From positions 52,643 to 116,642 of the forward strand of contig JAQYAV010000137.1 of NCBI GenBank assembly GCA_029338675.1: a stretch of DNA of 64,000 bases, read 5' to 3'. The notes beneath the pieces are model-generated. The model did not search any database, was not told the origin of the DNA, and saw only the letters and a list, made by a program, of their open reading frames with translations. How positions within the stretch are numbered: position 1 is the first letter of the stretch; every line of letters begins with the position of its first letter. This stretch comes from Lachnospiraceae bacterium (GTDB lineage: Bacteria > Bacillota > Clostridia > Lachnospirales > Lachnospiraceae). A program made the translations under genes and the position numbers. Shown piece by piece: positions 44,358 to 54,229 of the stretch.

Positions 44358-46886
44358 ATGCGAGTACATGAATTGGCGAAAGAGTTATCAAATGAATTAG
44401 GCAAAACTATAGCCAGCAGCGAATTGATTGCTAAACTTAGTGATAAAAAAGAAGGCTTGAAAGCACAAAGCAGTGTAAGCGAAGATTTAATTAAATATAT
44501 TAAAGATATATATTTAGGTAAATCTAGTAATAAATCAGCAGAAAATGTTGAAAAACAAGTAATAAAAGAAGCTGCAAAAAAGCAAGAGGACAAAAATGAT
44601 AAAGCTTCTGAACCAGAGAAAAAACAATCAGCAAAACCTGCTATAAATAAAGAAAATAAAAATAATCAAAATAATGCGAATTATCAAAACAATAAGTCTA
44701 GTCAGCAAGGTAATAATAAGGCTAATTTTGATAAAAACAATAATTTAGACAGAAATGGTAATGTAGCAAAGAATAATAATCACAACAATAGAAATAACAA
44801 TATTAACATTAATAACAACAATAACAGAAATAATAACAATAATAATAGCAATAATAACAACAATAACAGAAATAATAACAATAATAATAGCAATAATAAC
44901 AACAATAATAGCAATAATAGCAATAATAACAACAATAATAACAGTAATAATAACAATAACAGAAATAATAACAATAATAGAAATAATAACAATAACAACA
45001 ATAATAGAAACAATAATAACAGAAATAACTTCAATAACAACAATAATAGAAACAATAATAATAGAAATAATAATACAAATAATAATACAAATCAGGCTCA
45101 AAAGCCTAAAAAATCAGAAGTTGTTGAACCAGTTATTAAGACGATTAAGCTTCCAGAGGTATTAACAGTTAGTGAGCTTGCTTCTAAAATTAAGGTTCCT
45201 GTTGCACAGTTAATAAAAAAGATGTTTATGGCTGGCAAAATGTTAAATGTTAATTCGGATTTAGATTTCGATACAGCAGCAGACATTGCATTAGAGTATA
45301 ACTTTATTGCTGAGGAAGAAGAAAAAATAGATGTAATTGAGGAAATTCTTAGAGAAGATGAAGAAGATGAATCATTAATGACATCAAGACCACCTGTAGT
45401 TTGTGTTATGGGTCATGTTGATCATGGTAAGACTTCATTGCTTGATGCTATTCGTAATTCTTCAGTTATTTCTAACGAAGCTGGTGGTATTACTCAGCAT
45501 ATCGGTGCGTCAGTTGTTTCAATCAATGGTGAGAAGATTACATTTTTGGATACACCAGGACATGAAGCATTTACTGCGATGCGTATGAGAGGTGCTCAGT
45601 CCACAGATATTGCAATTCTAGTTGTTGCTGCTGATGATGGTGTTATGCCACAGACAGTTGAAGCGATAAACCATGCTAAGGCAGCTGGAATTGAAATTAT
45701 TGTTGCTATTAACAAGATCGATAAGGAAAGTGCAAATATTGACAGAGTTAAGCAAGAGTTAATGGAATATGAGCTTGTTCCAGAAGATTGGGGTGGCTCA
45801 ACAATATTCTGTCCTGTTTCTGCTCATACAAAGGAAGGTATTGATAATCTTCTTGAAATGATTATTCTTACTGCTGAGATACTTGAGTTAAAAGCTAACA
45901 AGAAACGTAAGGCTAGAGGTATTGTAATTGAGGCACAGCTTGATAAAGGTCGTGGATCTGTTGCAACAGTTTTAGTACAAAAAGGAACTCTTAAAGTTGG
46001 AGATTGCGTTGCTATGGGTAATGTTCATGGTAAAGTAAGAGCAATGTTTGATGATAAGGGACGCAAAGTTAAGGAAGCTGAACCTTCTATGCCAGTTGAG
46101 ATTCTTGGATTGAATGGTGTTCCTAATTCAGGTGAAATTTTCATGGCTGTAGAAAATGAAAAGGAAGCTAGACAGATTTCTGAAGCATTCATTACAAGAG
46201 GTAAAGAAAAACTCATTGCTGATACTAAATCAAAGATGTCTCTTGATGATTTATATAATAAGATTCAGGAAGGCAATGTTAAGGACCTTAATCTTATTAT
46301 AAAAGCAGATGTTCAAGGTTCTGTTGAAGCAGTTAAAGCAAGCTTGTTAAAGTTATCTAATGAGGAAGTTGCAGTAAAATGTATCCATTCAGGTGTTGGT
46401 GCAATAAATGAATCAGATGTTATTCTTGCTTCAGCATCAAATGCGATTATTATTGGATTTAATATTAGACCGGATAACCAGGCAAGTGTTGTTGCAGAAA
46501 GCGAAAAAGTTGATATTAGATTATACAGAGTAATTTATAATGCAATTGAAGATATTGAGTCGGCTATGAAGGGTATGCTTGATCCTATATTTGAGGAAAA
46601 AGTTATTGGTCACGCTGAAATAAGAAGTATTTTCAAAGCATCAGGTGTAGGAACAATTGCAGGTTCATACGTATTAGATGGAAATATTACAAGAAATTCA
46701 AAGATTAGAGTAACTAGAGAAGGAGAACAAATCTTTGAAGGTGAATTAGCTTCACTTAAGCGATTTAAGGATGATGTTAAGGAAGTTAAAGCTGGATTCG
46801 AATGTGGTATTGTATTAAATGGATTCAATGATCTTAAAGAAGAAGATCAAATTGAAGCATATATCATGCAAGAGGTTCCAAGATAG
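44358..46886 (+). CDS. infB: Translation initiation factor IF-2 with a very long Asn-rich linker
   Basis: IF-2 brings initiator tRNA to the ribosome. The N-terminal IF2-N motif ([15 protein letters not shown]) is followed by a linker, then at about residues 99-246 an extreme Asn tract broken by occasional Arg, Ser and Lys. A second IF2-N domain ([20 protein letters not shown]) and the GTPase domain follow: [35 protein letters not shown]; then domains II, III and IV with [15 protein letters not shown]. The 842-residue length is normal only because the tract replaces the usual charged linker. The tract is AT-rich and repetitive. Confidence 0.97.
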   Translation: MRVHELAKELSNELGKTIASSELIAKLSDKKEGLKAQSSVSEDLIKYIKDIYLGKSSNKSAENVEKQVIKEAAKKQEDKNDKASEPEKKQSAKPAINKENKNNQNNANYQNNKSSQQGNNKANFDKNNNLDRNGNVAKNNNHNNRNNNININNNNNRNNNNNNSNNNNNNRNNNNNNSNNNNNNSNNSNNNNNNNSNNNNNRNNNNNRNNNNNNNNRNNNNRNNFNNNNNRNNNNRNNNTNNNTNQAQKPKKSEVVEPVIKTIKLPEVLTVSELASKIKVPVAQLIKKMFMAGKMLNVNSDLDFDTAADIALEYNFIAEEEEKIDVIEEILREDEEDESLMTSRPPVVCVMGHVDHGKTSLLDAIRNSSVISNEAGGITQHIGASVVSINGEKITFLDTPGHEAFTAMRMRGAQSTDIAILVVAADDGVMPQTVEAINHAKAAGIEIIVAINKIDKESANIDRVKQELMEYELVPEDWGGSTIFCPVSAHTKEGIDNLLEMIILTAEILELKANKKRKARGIVIEAQLDKGRGSVATVLVQKGTLKVGDCVAMGNVHGKVRAMFDDKGRKVKEAEPSMPVEILGLNGVPNSGEIFMAVENEKEARQISEAFITRGKEKLIADTKSKMSLDDLYNKIQEGNVKDLNLIIKADVQGSVEAVKASLLKLSNEEVAVKCIHSGVGAINESDVILASASNAIIIGFNIRPDNQASVVAESEKVDIRLYRVIYNAIEDIESAMKGMLDPIFEEKVIGHAEIRSIFKASGVGTIAGSYVLDGNITRNSKIRVTREGEQIFEGELASLKRFKDDVKEVKAGFECGIVLNGFNDLKEEDQIEAYIMQEVPR
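44652..45095 (+). repeat. Asn-codon tract (AAT/AAC repeats) in infB
   Basis: About 148 residues are mostly Asn, with Arg or Ser at irregular spacing (NNNNNRNNN and [10 protein letters not shown] patterns). AAC and AAT are mixed, so it is not a simple microsatellite. Replication slippage is likely to change its length between strains. Confidence 0.95.
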
Positions 46887-46900
46887 GGAGTTGATTTATT

Positions 46901-47260
46901 TTGAAGAAAACGAGTCATAAAAATCAAAGAGTTAATGGTGAAGTGCAGCGTGAGTTAAGTAGGATTATTAGTATGGAAATTAAGGATCCTAGAATTAATC
47001 CTATGACATCAGTAACAGACGTTATTGTTACACCAGACTTAAAATATTGCAAGGCTTTTATTAGTGTACTTGGAGATAAAGAGTCTGCAAAAGATACTCT
47101 TGCTGGTTTAGTTAGCGCCACAGGATATATTAGAAGAGAATTAGCACGTAGTATAAATTTAAGAAATACTCCAGAGTTAACATTTGTTATGGATAATTCT
47201 ATAGAGTATGGTATTGAGATGTCGAGAAAAATCGATGAAGTATTAGGAGAAAAAGAATAA
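46901..47260 (+). CDS. rbfA: Ribosome-binding factor RbfA
   Basis: The 119-residue protein has the KH-like pattern NGEVQRELSRIISMEIKDPR, VTPDLKYCKAFISVLGDKE and GYIRRELARSINLRNTPEL. RbfA acts in late 30S maturation and in cold growth. TTG 46901 follows GGGAG. Position after infB is standard. Confidence 0.95.
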   Translation: MKKTSHKNQRVNGEVQRELSRIISMEIKDPRINPMTSVTDVIVTPDLKYCKAFISVLGDKESAKDTLAGLVSATGYIRRELARSINLRNTPELTFVMDNSIEYGIEMSRKIDEVLGEKE

Positions 47261-47263
47261 TAT

Positions 47264-48208
47264 ATGGAAGAATTTATTCAAAAAATTGAGGCTGCAAAAA
47301 CAATTGCTATAATTGGGCATATTCGACCAGATGGGGATTGTGTTGGTGCTTGTCTTGGATTATATAATTATATATGTGATAATTTCTTGGATAAAAAAAC
47401 TATAGTATTTTTAGAGGCAATTCCGGACAAATTTAAATTTTTGTCCGGAGCCAATGAAATTTTAAATGTACCTTCTGAAGAAGTATATGATTTAGCAGTG
47501 TCACTTGATTGTGGTGCAAGAGATAGACATGGAGAGTTTTATTGCATTTATGATAGAGCTAAAGATACAATATGTTTAGACCATCATAGAAGCAATGAAG
47601 GATTCGGAAATTATTTTTATTGTGATAAGGATGCTTCTTCCTGTTGCGAAATTTTATATAGACATTTAGATTGTGATAAAATTAGCAAAGAAGTAGCGGA
47701 AGCAATATATTTAGGAATAATACATGATACTGGAGTATTAAAATATCCTTCTACATCAAAAGAAACTATGTGTATTGCAGGTGAATTAATTGAAAAAGGT
47801 GCTAGATCCCAGTATGTAATTGATGAAACCTTTTATAAAGTATCATATAAGCAAAATAAATTAACTGGTCAAGCATTGTTAGATTCTGAATTATTTTTTG
47901 ATGGAAAATTGATAATTTCTGCAATAACCAAAAAAATATTTGAAAAGTTTGAATGTGGAAAAGAAGAAACTGACGGAATAATTGATAAGCTTCGTGTTAC
48001 AGATGGTGTAGAAGTTGCTGCTTTATTGTATGAATTGAATTCAGGTATATTTAAGTGCAGTTTAAGATCTGTTTCCTACGTTGATGTCAGTGTAATAGCT
48101 GTAAAGTATGGCGGTGGTGGACACATACGTGCATCAGGATTTGAAATAACAGGTAATTTAGAACATGTTAAAAAATGTATTATTGATGAAGTGAAACCAT
48201 ATATTTAA
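47264..48208 (+). CDS. nrnA: Oligoribonuclease NrnA/pAp phosphatase (DHH family)
   Basis: The 314-residue DHH/DHHA1 protein has IIGHIRPDGDCVGA (metal site), VSLDCGARDR, CLDHHRSNEGFG and the C-terminal GGGGHIRASGF substrate motif. It degrades nanoRNA and dephosphorylates pAp; in some bacteria it also cleaves pGpG or c-di-AMP products. It is in its normal place between rbfA and truB. Confidence 0.93.
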   Translation: MEEFIQKIEAAKTIAIIGHIRPDGDCVGACLGLYNYICDNFLDKKTIVFLEAIPDKFKFLSGANEILNVPSEEVYDLAVSLDCGARDRHGEFYCIYDRAKDTICLDHHRSNEGFGNYFYCDKDASSCCEILYRHLDCDKISKEVAEAIYLGIIHDTGVLKYPSTSKETMCIAGELIEKGARSQYVIDETFYKVSYKQNKLTGQALLDSELFFDGKLIISAITKKIFEKFECGKEETDGIIDKLRVTDGVEVAALLYELNSGIFKCSLRSVSYVDVSVIAVKYGGGGHIRASGFEITGNLEHVKKCIIDEVKPYI

Positions 48209-48218
48209 GGAGAAAAAG

Positions 48219-49130
48219 TTGTTTAACGGAGTAATTAATATATATAAAGAACAAGGATATACATCGTTTGATGTTGTAGCCAAGTTAAGAGGAATACTTA
48301 AACAAAAAAAAATTGGACATACTGGAACTTTAGACCCTATGGCAGAAGGTGTGCTTATTGTATGTCTTGGAAAAGCAACTAAACTTGTTGATATGCTTAC
48401 AGTACATGATAAATGTTACAAGGCTGTTATGAAATTAGGATTAGAAACAGATACAGAAGACATAACGGGAAAAGTAATAAGTGCTAAGGGATATGATAAT
48501 AGTTTTTCTAAAGAATATATTATTGAAACGATAAATAGCTTTATTGGTTCTTATGAACAAATTCCACCTATGTATTCTGCGATAAAAAAAGATGGAAAAA
48601 AATTATACGAGTATGCTAGAGAAGGAAAAATCATAGAACGTACACCTAGATTGGTTGAAATATTTGAAATTACCGATATAACAATAGATAAGGATGAAGT
48701 TTCATTTTGTGTTCGTTGTTCGAAGGGTACGTATATTCGAAGTCTTTGTAGAGATATTGGCGAAAAACTTGGATGTGGAGCGACACTTAAACAGTTAGTT
48801 AGAACTGTTGTTCATGGAAATACAATCGACAATTCGCTTAAATTAAATGAAGTTCAAAGTTTAGTAAATGAAGATAAAATTAAAGAGGTTATAGAACCTC
48901 TTGATAGTTTATTACAAGAATATGATGCTTATTATATTGAACAATCATATAAAAAATATCTTATGAATGGTAACATATTATTTGAAAACCAAATTAAAGC
49001 ATTTGATTCTTGTACTAATTCTTTTTCAGATGGACAAATTATTAGAGTATATTTGAATGATGAATTTCTTGCTTTATATAAATATGTTTCGAAAGAAAAA
49101 GTATTAAAACCATATAAAATGTTTTTGTAA
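48219..49130 (+). CDS. truB: tRNA pseudouridine(55) synthase TruB
   Basis: The 303-residue enzyme makes pseudouridine 55 in the T-loop. It shows GVINIYKEQGYTSFDVV, the catalytic Asp in KIGHTGTLDPMAEGVL, and CSKGTYIRSLCRDIGEKLG. TTG 48219 follows AAGGAG. The C-terminal half is more divergent, as usual in Firmicutes. Confidence 0.95.
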   Translation: MFNGVINIYKEQGYTSFDVVAKLRGILKQKKIGHTGTLDPMAEGVLIVCLGKATKLVDMLTVHDKCYKAVMKLGLETDTEDITGKVISAKGYDNSFSKEYIIETINSFIGSYEQIPPMYSAIKKDGKKLYEYAREGKIIERTPRLVEIFEITDITIDKDEVSFCVRCSKGTYIRSLCRDIGEKLGCGATLKQLVRTVVHGNTIDNSLKLNEVQSLVNEDKIKEVIEPLDSLLQEYDAYYIEQSYKKYLMNGNILFENQIKAFDSCTNSFSDGQIIRVYLNDEFLALYKYVSKEKVLKPYKMFL

Positions 49131-49154
49131 TAATATATTTGTGAGGAAATTAAC

Positions 49155-50039
49155 TTGAAGGAATATAACTTGAGTAATGTTTCTGTTGGCAATTCTGTTG
49201 TAGCGTTAGGCAAATTTCAAGGATTGCATAAGGGACATATGCTTTTGATTAATAAAATAATTGAATTATCAAAAAATGAACAGCTTACAAGTGTTGTCCT
49301 AACAATAGACATAAAAAGTAACAAGCTGATTAATGTTCCAAGTGAGAGATATGAAATATTAAACAGTAAAAAAGTTGATGTGAATGTTATTGTAGAATTT
49401 ACAGAATCTTTTGCTGCTTTGTCTCCTGAGGAATTTGTGAAAAGTATTTTAATAGATAAGCTTCATGTAAAATATGTGGTTGTTGGTGCAGATTTTAGAT
49501 TTGGTTATAAACGTTTAGGTGATGTTAGATATCTAAAATCCATGGGTGAAAAGTATGGATTTAGCGTTATTGCATTCGAAAAGCTACAAATTGATGATAC
49601 TGTTGTTAGCACTACATATATTAAAGAGTTAATATTAAAAGGAGATATGAAAAAAGTATCCATGTTTTTGGATAGAGAATTTTCTGTTTCTGGACAAATT
49701 ATTAAAGGAAAACAATTAGGTAGAACTATAGGTTTTCCAACTGCAAATATTTGTGTGGATGATAATAAGCTTTTACCACCTAAAGGTGCATATTCAACAA
49801 AAGCAATTATTGATGGTATTGAATATAAAGCCATTACTAATATAGGGTATAATCCTACTGTTGGTGGAAATGATAATATTATAATTGAAACTCATATTTT
49901 AGAATTTAACGGTGATATATATAGTAAAACAATTAAGGTTAAATTCGTTGACTATTTAAGACCTGAATATAAATTCGAAAGTATTGAGGAGTTGAAAAAA
50001 CAGCTAGAAAGAGATAAAATGTTTGTTATGCATCAGTAG
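49155..50039 (+). CDS. ribF: Bifunctional riboflavin kinase/FAD synthetase RibF
   Basis: The N-terminal nucleotidyl transferase domain has ALGKFQGLHKGHMLLINK (in place of the common GxFDGxHxGH), and the C-terminal kinase has KGKQLGRTIGFPTANI with a LPPKGAYST segment. It makes FMN and FAD from riboflavin. TTG 49155 follows TGAGG. Its last codons and stop (atg cat cag tag) run into the tRNA-Arg gene. The 294-residue length is slightly under the usual 310. Confidence 0.93.
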   Translation: MKEYNLSNVSVGNSVVALGKFQGLHKGHMLLINKIIELSKNEQLTSVVLTIDIKSNKLINVPSERYEILNSKKVDVNVIVEFTESFAALSPEEFVKSILIDKLHVKYVVVGADFRFGYKRLGDVRYLKSMGEKYGFSVIAFEKLQIDDTVVSTTYIKELILKGDMKKVSMFLDREFSVSGQIIKGKQLGRTIGFPTANICVDDNKLLPPKGAYSTKAIIDGIEYKAITNIGYNPTVGGNDNIIIETHILEFNGDIYSKTIKVKFVDYLRPEYKFESIEELKKQLERDKMFVMHQ

Positions 50040-50101
50040 CTCAGTGGATAGAGCAATGGCCTCCGGAGCCATGTGCGGAGGTTCGATTCCTCTCTGGTGC
50101 A
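50030..50101 (+). tRNA. tRNA-Arg(CCG), CCA not encoded
   Basis: A full cloverleaf can be drawn. The acceptor GCATCAG pairs with CTGGTGC, the D arm is GCTC/GAGC, and the anticodon stem ATGGC/GCCAT surrounds loop CTCCGGA, giving anticodon CCG (reads CGG). The T arm is GGAGG TTCGATT CCTCT. The discriminator is A at 50101 and the following bases are GTA, so CCA is added later. The first ten bases overlap the end of ribF. Confidence 0.95.
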
Positions 50102-50179
50102 GTATATATAGCATTTTGCTATATAAATATTTACCAAGGTTATATTAACCAGATAAATTACAAGGAGATAACAAAAGAA

Positions 50180-50827
50180 ATGAAAGAAAATAAAAAGAAT
50201 AACAAAAGCTTGCTTGTAATGTGTTTGATTCTTGCATGGTTGCTTTTAATTTTGTTTGTTTTAGTTTTTGTGTTTTATTTTAAAGATTTTCTTCCAACAA
50301 AAGAAAACAAAGAATTAACAGTAGTTACTGAAAGTGAAAAAAATTTGGAATATCAGATTAATTCTGATGTTAGAATTAATTCTTTGATGTCAGAATATTA
50401 TTCTGCTTTGGTTGTATGTGATCAGAGTAAGCTTCAAAGCTTAGTTGTAGATCCTAGTCAATTTGATAATATGGATAAGTATATTAGAAGAGCAAATGCA
50501 GTTAAGAATTATGCAAATATAAATTGCTATACTGTTCCAGGATACACAGATGATGCTGTTATAGTTTATGTTACATGCAATTTGGATATAGTAGATGTTG
50601 AAAGCAAACCGTTAGATATTACACAGTTTTATTTGAAGAAAACAGATAATGGCTATATTATTGATAATGCAAATAAAGATGATGCGGTTAATGCTTACAT
50701 TGCTCAAAGAACTAACTCACCTGATATTCAGGAACTATATGGCGATGTAAAAACAAATGTTGATAGTTGTGTTCAGAATGACCCAACTTTTGCTGAATTC
50801 TATAATACAATTAATTCTTCAAATTAG
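50180..50827 (+). CDS. Membrane-anchored protein, unknown function
   Basis: The 215-residue protein has a short basic N-terminus, one membrane helix (LLVMCLILAWLLLILFVLVF) and an extracellular domain of about 160 residues. The domain has an NTF2-like alternation (LMSEYYSALVVCDQSKLQSL; VIVYVTCNLDIVDV; QFYLKKTDNGYIIDN). No family is recognised with confidence. AAGGAGA precedes the ATG. It ends at a terminator shared with the convergent lrp gene. Confidence 0.75.
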   Translation: MKENKKNNKSLLVMCLILAWLLLILFVLVFVFYFKDFLPTKENKELTVVTESEKNLEYQINSDVRINSLMSEYYSALVVCDQSKLQSLVVDPSQFDNMDKYIRRANAVKNYANINCYTVPGYTDDAVIVYVTCNLDIVDVESKPLDITQFYLKKTDNGYIIDNANKDDAVNAYIAQRTNSPDIQELYGDVKTNVDSCVQNDPTFAEFYNTINSSN

Positions 50828-50841
50828 TTAAATAAAATTAA

Positions 50842-50887
50842 GGCGTGTATATAAGTATAATCTTATAATACACGCCATATTTTTTTG
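50842..50887. terminator. Bidirectional terminator between convergent genes
   Basis: GGCGTGTAT pairs with ATACACGCC. On the plus strand it is followed by ATATTTTTTT; on the minus strand by a T-rich tract (TTAATTTTATTT). It serves both the membrane protein gene and lrp. Confidence 0.85.
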
Positions 50888-50909
50888 ATACATACACTAA
50901 AATATGTTA

Positions 50910-51371
50910 TTATTGATTTGGTTCGTCACATTTAATTTGACGAACATCAATGCCTCTGTGTTCAACAGGAGTTGAAAAAACAATTTGTGTTTCTGTATTG
51001 CCAAATTGCTGAAGCTGTCCGATGAATGTGTCTAATTCCATTGTGCTAGGAAAACATACCTTTATTAGCATTGAAAAAGCACCAGTAACACAATTGCACT
51101 CTAAAACATTAGGACAAGCGGAAATGAACGGATAAAATTCTGGCTTTAATTTTGGATCTAAAGCCATATTAATAAAAGCAGTTATATGATAACCTAAAGC
51201 AAGAGGTGAAACAGAAGCGTGATACCCATTTATTATTCCACTACTTTCTAAACGTTCAATTCTAGCTGATACAGCAGGTGAAGAAAGAAATACTTTGCTA
51301 GCCAAATGCTTAAGTGGATAACGCGCATTTTCTTGCAATAAATATAAGAGTTCTTTATCAATGTTGTCCAT
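50910..51371 (-). CDS. Lrp/AsnC-family transcriptional regulator
   Basis: The 153-residue protein has an N-terminal helix-turn-helix (IDKELLYLLQENARYPLKHL; SPAVSARIERLESSGII) and a C-terminal ligand-binding RAM domain (YHITAFINMALDPKLKPE; CNCVTGAFSMLIKVCFPS). ATG at 51371 is preferred because AAAGAGGT lies just upstream; a longer frame adds 20 residues without a ribosome site. It is a stand-alone regulator of amino-acid-type metabolism; the target genes cannot be read here. Confidence 0.92.
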   Translation of the reverse strand: MDNIDKELLYLLQENARYPLKHLASKVFLSSPAVSARIERLESSGIINGYHASVSPLALGYHITAFINMALDPKLKPEFYPFISACPNVLECNCVTGAFSMLIKVCFPSTMELDTFIGQLQQFGNTETQIVFSTPVEHRGIDVRQIKCDEPNQ

Positions 51372-51402
51372 AATATACCTCTTTCGTTTAAATAATAAAG
51401 CT

Positions 51403-51431
51403 ATTATAAGTGGACAATTGCGTTTTTTCAA
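51403..51431 (-). promoter_or_regulatory. Promoter of the lrp gene
   Basis: On the minus strand TTGAAA (51426-51431) and TATAAT (51403-51408) are spaced by 17 bases. The predicted start lies about 25 bases before the ATG. Confidence 0.8.
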
Positions 51432-51475
51432 GTATTAAATTAAAAAAATAAATCAAAAGTGTTGAGGATTAAAAA

Positions 51476-52180
51476 ATGGAAGAAAAAAGAATAAATAAAT
51501 TTTTGAGTGATTCTGGTGTTTGTTCAAGGAGACAGGCTGATGTTTTAATAGCTAATGGTGAAATTACAATTAATGGGGAATTAGCAGTACAAGGAAGCAA
51601 GGTATCATTTGGGGATATTGTAAAATATAAAGGTAAAGTAATTAAAGATAATGTTAAGACGGTAATTTATGCATATAATAAACCTATTGGACAGGTATGC
51701 ACTGCAAAAGGTGCAGATAAAGACAGTATTTTTGAGTATGTTGAATTTCCAGAAAGAGTATACTATGTTGGTAGACTTGATAAGGATTCGCAGGGGTTAT
51801 TGCTTCTTACAAATGATGGAGAACTTGCTAATTCAATCCAAAAATCAAGAAATAATCATGAAAAAGAATATAATGTTCGTGTAAATAAAGATATTACTGA
51901 AGAGTTTATACAAGGAATGCGTGGAGAAGTTCCTATTTTGGACACTGTTACTAAAAAATGTAAAGTACAAAAGACTGGTACGAGAACATTTAAGATAATT
52001 CTGACTCAAGGGCTTAATAGACAAATTCGTAGAATGTGCGATTATTTTGATTATAAAGTTGTTCATTTAAAAAGAATTAGAGTCATGAATATAAAATTAG
52101 AAAATATAAGACCAGGAACATATAGAAAATTAACTTTTGAAGAAGAAAAGAAATTAAGAGAAATGATTGGAGAAAAATAA
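51476..52180 (+). CDS. 23S rRNA pseudouridine synthase, RluF/RsuA-like
   Basis: The 234-residue enzyme has an N-terminal S4 domain (RINKFLSDSGVCSRRQADVL; GEITINGELAVQGSKV) and the catalytic motif GRLDKDSQGLLLLTNDG with the active Asp. GLNRQIRRMCDYFDYKVVHL supports the RluF branch over RsuA or RluB. It modifies large-subunit rRNA. TGAGGA precedes the ATG. Confidence 0.9.
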   Translation: MEEKRINKFLSDSGVCSRRQADVLIANGEITINGELAVQGSKVSFGDIVKYKGKVIKDNVKTVIYAYNKPIGQVCTAKGADKDSIFEYVEFPERVYYVGRLDKDSQGLLLLTNDGELANSIQKSRNNHEKEYNVRVNKDITEEFIQGMRGEVPILDTVTKKCKVQKTGTRTFKIILTQGLNRQIRRMCDYFDYKVVHLKRIRVMNIKLENIRPGTYRKLTFEEEKKLREMIGEK

Positions 52181-52196
52181 TTTGGAGGAAATTATT

Positions 52197-54149
52197 GTGG
52201 GAGAAGAAAATAAAGTTGAACGAATAAAAGAACTTGTTAAATTGCTTAATTATGCATCAAAAGCATACTACCAGGATGATACTGAAATAATGAGCAATTT
52301 TGAGTATGATAAATTATATGATGAATTATGTCAATTGGAAACAGAAACAGGAATGCAATTGGCAAACAGTCCAACTAAAAAAGTTGGTTACGAAATTTTA
52401 AGCGAGCTACCTAAAGAAGCACATGTTGCACCAATGCTTTCATTGGATAAAACAAAAGATGTTGATGAACTTTCAACATGGTTAATGGATAAACAAGGCG
52501 TGTTATCTTGGAAGATGGACGGTCTTACTGTTGTTTTAACATATAATAACAAAGAATTAGTGAAAGCAGTTACTAGAGGCAATGGTGAAATTGGAGAAGT
52601 AATTACAAATAACGCAAAGGTGTTTGCTAATATTCCACAAAAAATATCCTTTAATGGAGAACTAGTTATAAGAGGGGAAGCAGTAATAACTTATTCGGAA
52701 TTTGAAAAGATAAATGATAAGATAATAGATGTTGATGCTAAATATAAAAATCCTAGAAACCTTTGTAGTGGGACAGTAAGACAACTTAATAATAGAATTA
52801 CAGCTGAGAGAAATGTGCATTTTTTTGCGTTTAATATGCTAGATATTGGTGATGACGAAATAGATAAAACAGTAGTAAGTAAGTTTAATTTTTTAAAGAA
52901 ACTTGGCTTTGAGGTAGTGGAACATTATATTGTTGATAAAAATACAATCCACGAAAAGGTTGCTATGTTTTCAAATAAGATAGCAGCTAATGATTTTCCA
53001 TCAGATGGTTTGGTGCTTTCATTTAATGATGTTAAATTTGGTAAATCCTTGGGTAGAACTGCAAAATTCCCTAGAGACTCAATAGCATTCAAATGGGCGG
53101 ATGAAGAAGCAGAAACAATACTAAGAGAAATTGAATGGAGTCCATCTAGAACAGGTTTGATAAATCCTGTTGCTGTTTTCGATGCCGTAATGCTTGAAGG
53201 AACTTCTGTGAGTAGAGCAAGTGTGCATAATGTAAGTATTGTAAAGCAGTTTAAGTTAGGAATTGGAGATACAATAAAAGTCTATAAGGCTAATATGATA
53301 ATCCCTCAAATTAGTGAGAATTTAACATGTAGCAATAATTTAATTATTCCAACAGTATGCCCTGCATGTGGAGGAAAGACTGAAATAAACTCTATAAATG
53401 AAGTAGAAACTTTAATTTGTCCTAATGAGTCATGTCCAGCAAAGTCTGTTAAACTATTTACTCATTTTGTTTCGAGAAATGCTCTTAATATTGAAGGATT
53501 ATCAGAAGCGACAATTGAGAAATTTATTGATAATGGATTTTTGAGAGAGCTATATGATATATATAGATTAGATAAGTATAAACAAGAGATTATACAGTTG
53601 GATGGGTTTGGTGAAAAATCATATGAAAACATGATGGAATCTATTGATAAATCTCGAAAGACAGAGTTGCATAGATTGATACATGGCCTAGGAATAGGCA
53701 ATGTTGGTAGTGCTACAGCAAAATTAATATGCAAATTTTTCGATAATGACATATCAAAAATACTAAATGCAACAGAGGAAGATTTTATTCAAGTTGAAAA
53801 AATTGGAGATGTTATTGCAAAAGAGATTGTTGCATATTTTAAAAATGATAAAAATATAAAATTAATTGAAGAATTACTTAAGGAAATTGAAATTGTAATT
53901 GAAGAAAATAATGAAGAACAAGACTTAAAAGATAAAATATTTGTTATTACAGGCTCTTTGAATCATTTTACAAACAGAGAAGAGTTGAAAACACTTATTG
54001 AGAAAAGAGGAGGAAAAGTATCAGGAAGTGTATCTTCAAAAACATCATATTTAATCAATAATGATGTTACTTCAAAATCCTCAAAAAATAAGAAAGCTAA
54101 TGAACTTGGTGTTTCAATTATTTCTGAAGAAGATTTCTTGAAGTTATAA
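52197..54149 (+). CDS. ligA: NAD-dependent DNA ligase LigA
   Basis: The 650-residue enzyme seals nicks in DNA using NAD+. It has the NMN-binding Ia helices, the adenylated Lys K106 in LSWKMDGLTVVL, the OB fold, the Cys4 zinc finger (CPACGGKTEIN and CPNESCPAK), helix-hairpin-helix repeats and a C-terminal BRCT domain (DKIFVITGSLNHFTNREEL). GTG 52197 is chosen; GGAGGA (52184-52189) is 7 bases upstream. An earlier ATG at 52167 would overlap the previous gene and start inside it. Confidence 0.95.
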   Translation: MGEENKVERIKELVKLLNYASKAYYQDDTEIMSNFEYDKLYDELCQLETETGMQLANSPTKKVGYEILSELPKEAHVAPMLSLDKTKDVDELSTWLMDKQGVLSWKMDGLTVVLTYNNKELVKAVTRGNGEIGEVITNNAKVFANIPQKISFNGELVIRGEAVITYSEFEKINDKIIDVDAKYKNPRNLCSGTVRQLNNRITAERNVHFFAFNMLDIGDDEIDKTVVSKFNFLKKLGFEVVEHYIVDKNTIHEKVAMFSNKIAANDFPSDGLVLSFNDVKFGKSLGRTAKFPRDSIAFKWADEEAETILREIEWSPSRTGLINPVAVFDAVMLEGTSVSRASVHNVSIVKQFKLGIGDTIKVYKANMIIPQISENLTCSNNLIIPTVCPACGGKTEINSINEVETLICPNESCPAKSVKLFTHFVSRNALNIEGLSEATIEKFIDNGFLRELYDIYRLDKYKQEIIQLDGFGEKSYENMMESIDKSRKTELHRLIHGLGIGNVGSATAKLICKFFDNDISKILNATEEDFIQVEKIGDVIAKEIVAYFKNDKNIKLIEELLKEIEIVIEENNEEQDLKDKIFVITGSLNHFTNREELKTLIEKRGGKVSGSVSSKTSYLINNDVTSKSSKNKKANELGVSIISEEDFLKL

Positions 54150-54229
54150 GTATTTAGTGATATAACTATTTTTAGTAATTAGTTTGACTAATGATTTGAA
54201 CATAACAATTATGAAAGGTTGTATTTAAT

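Noticed and set aside
44745..45101. Long minus-strand open frames rich in Ile, Val or Leu opposite infB
   Set aside because: They are mirror images of the Asn-codon tract in infB, with no ribosome site and no family resemblance.
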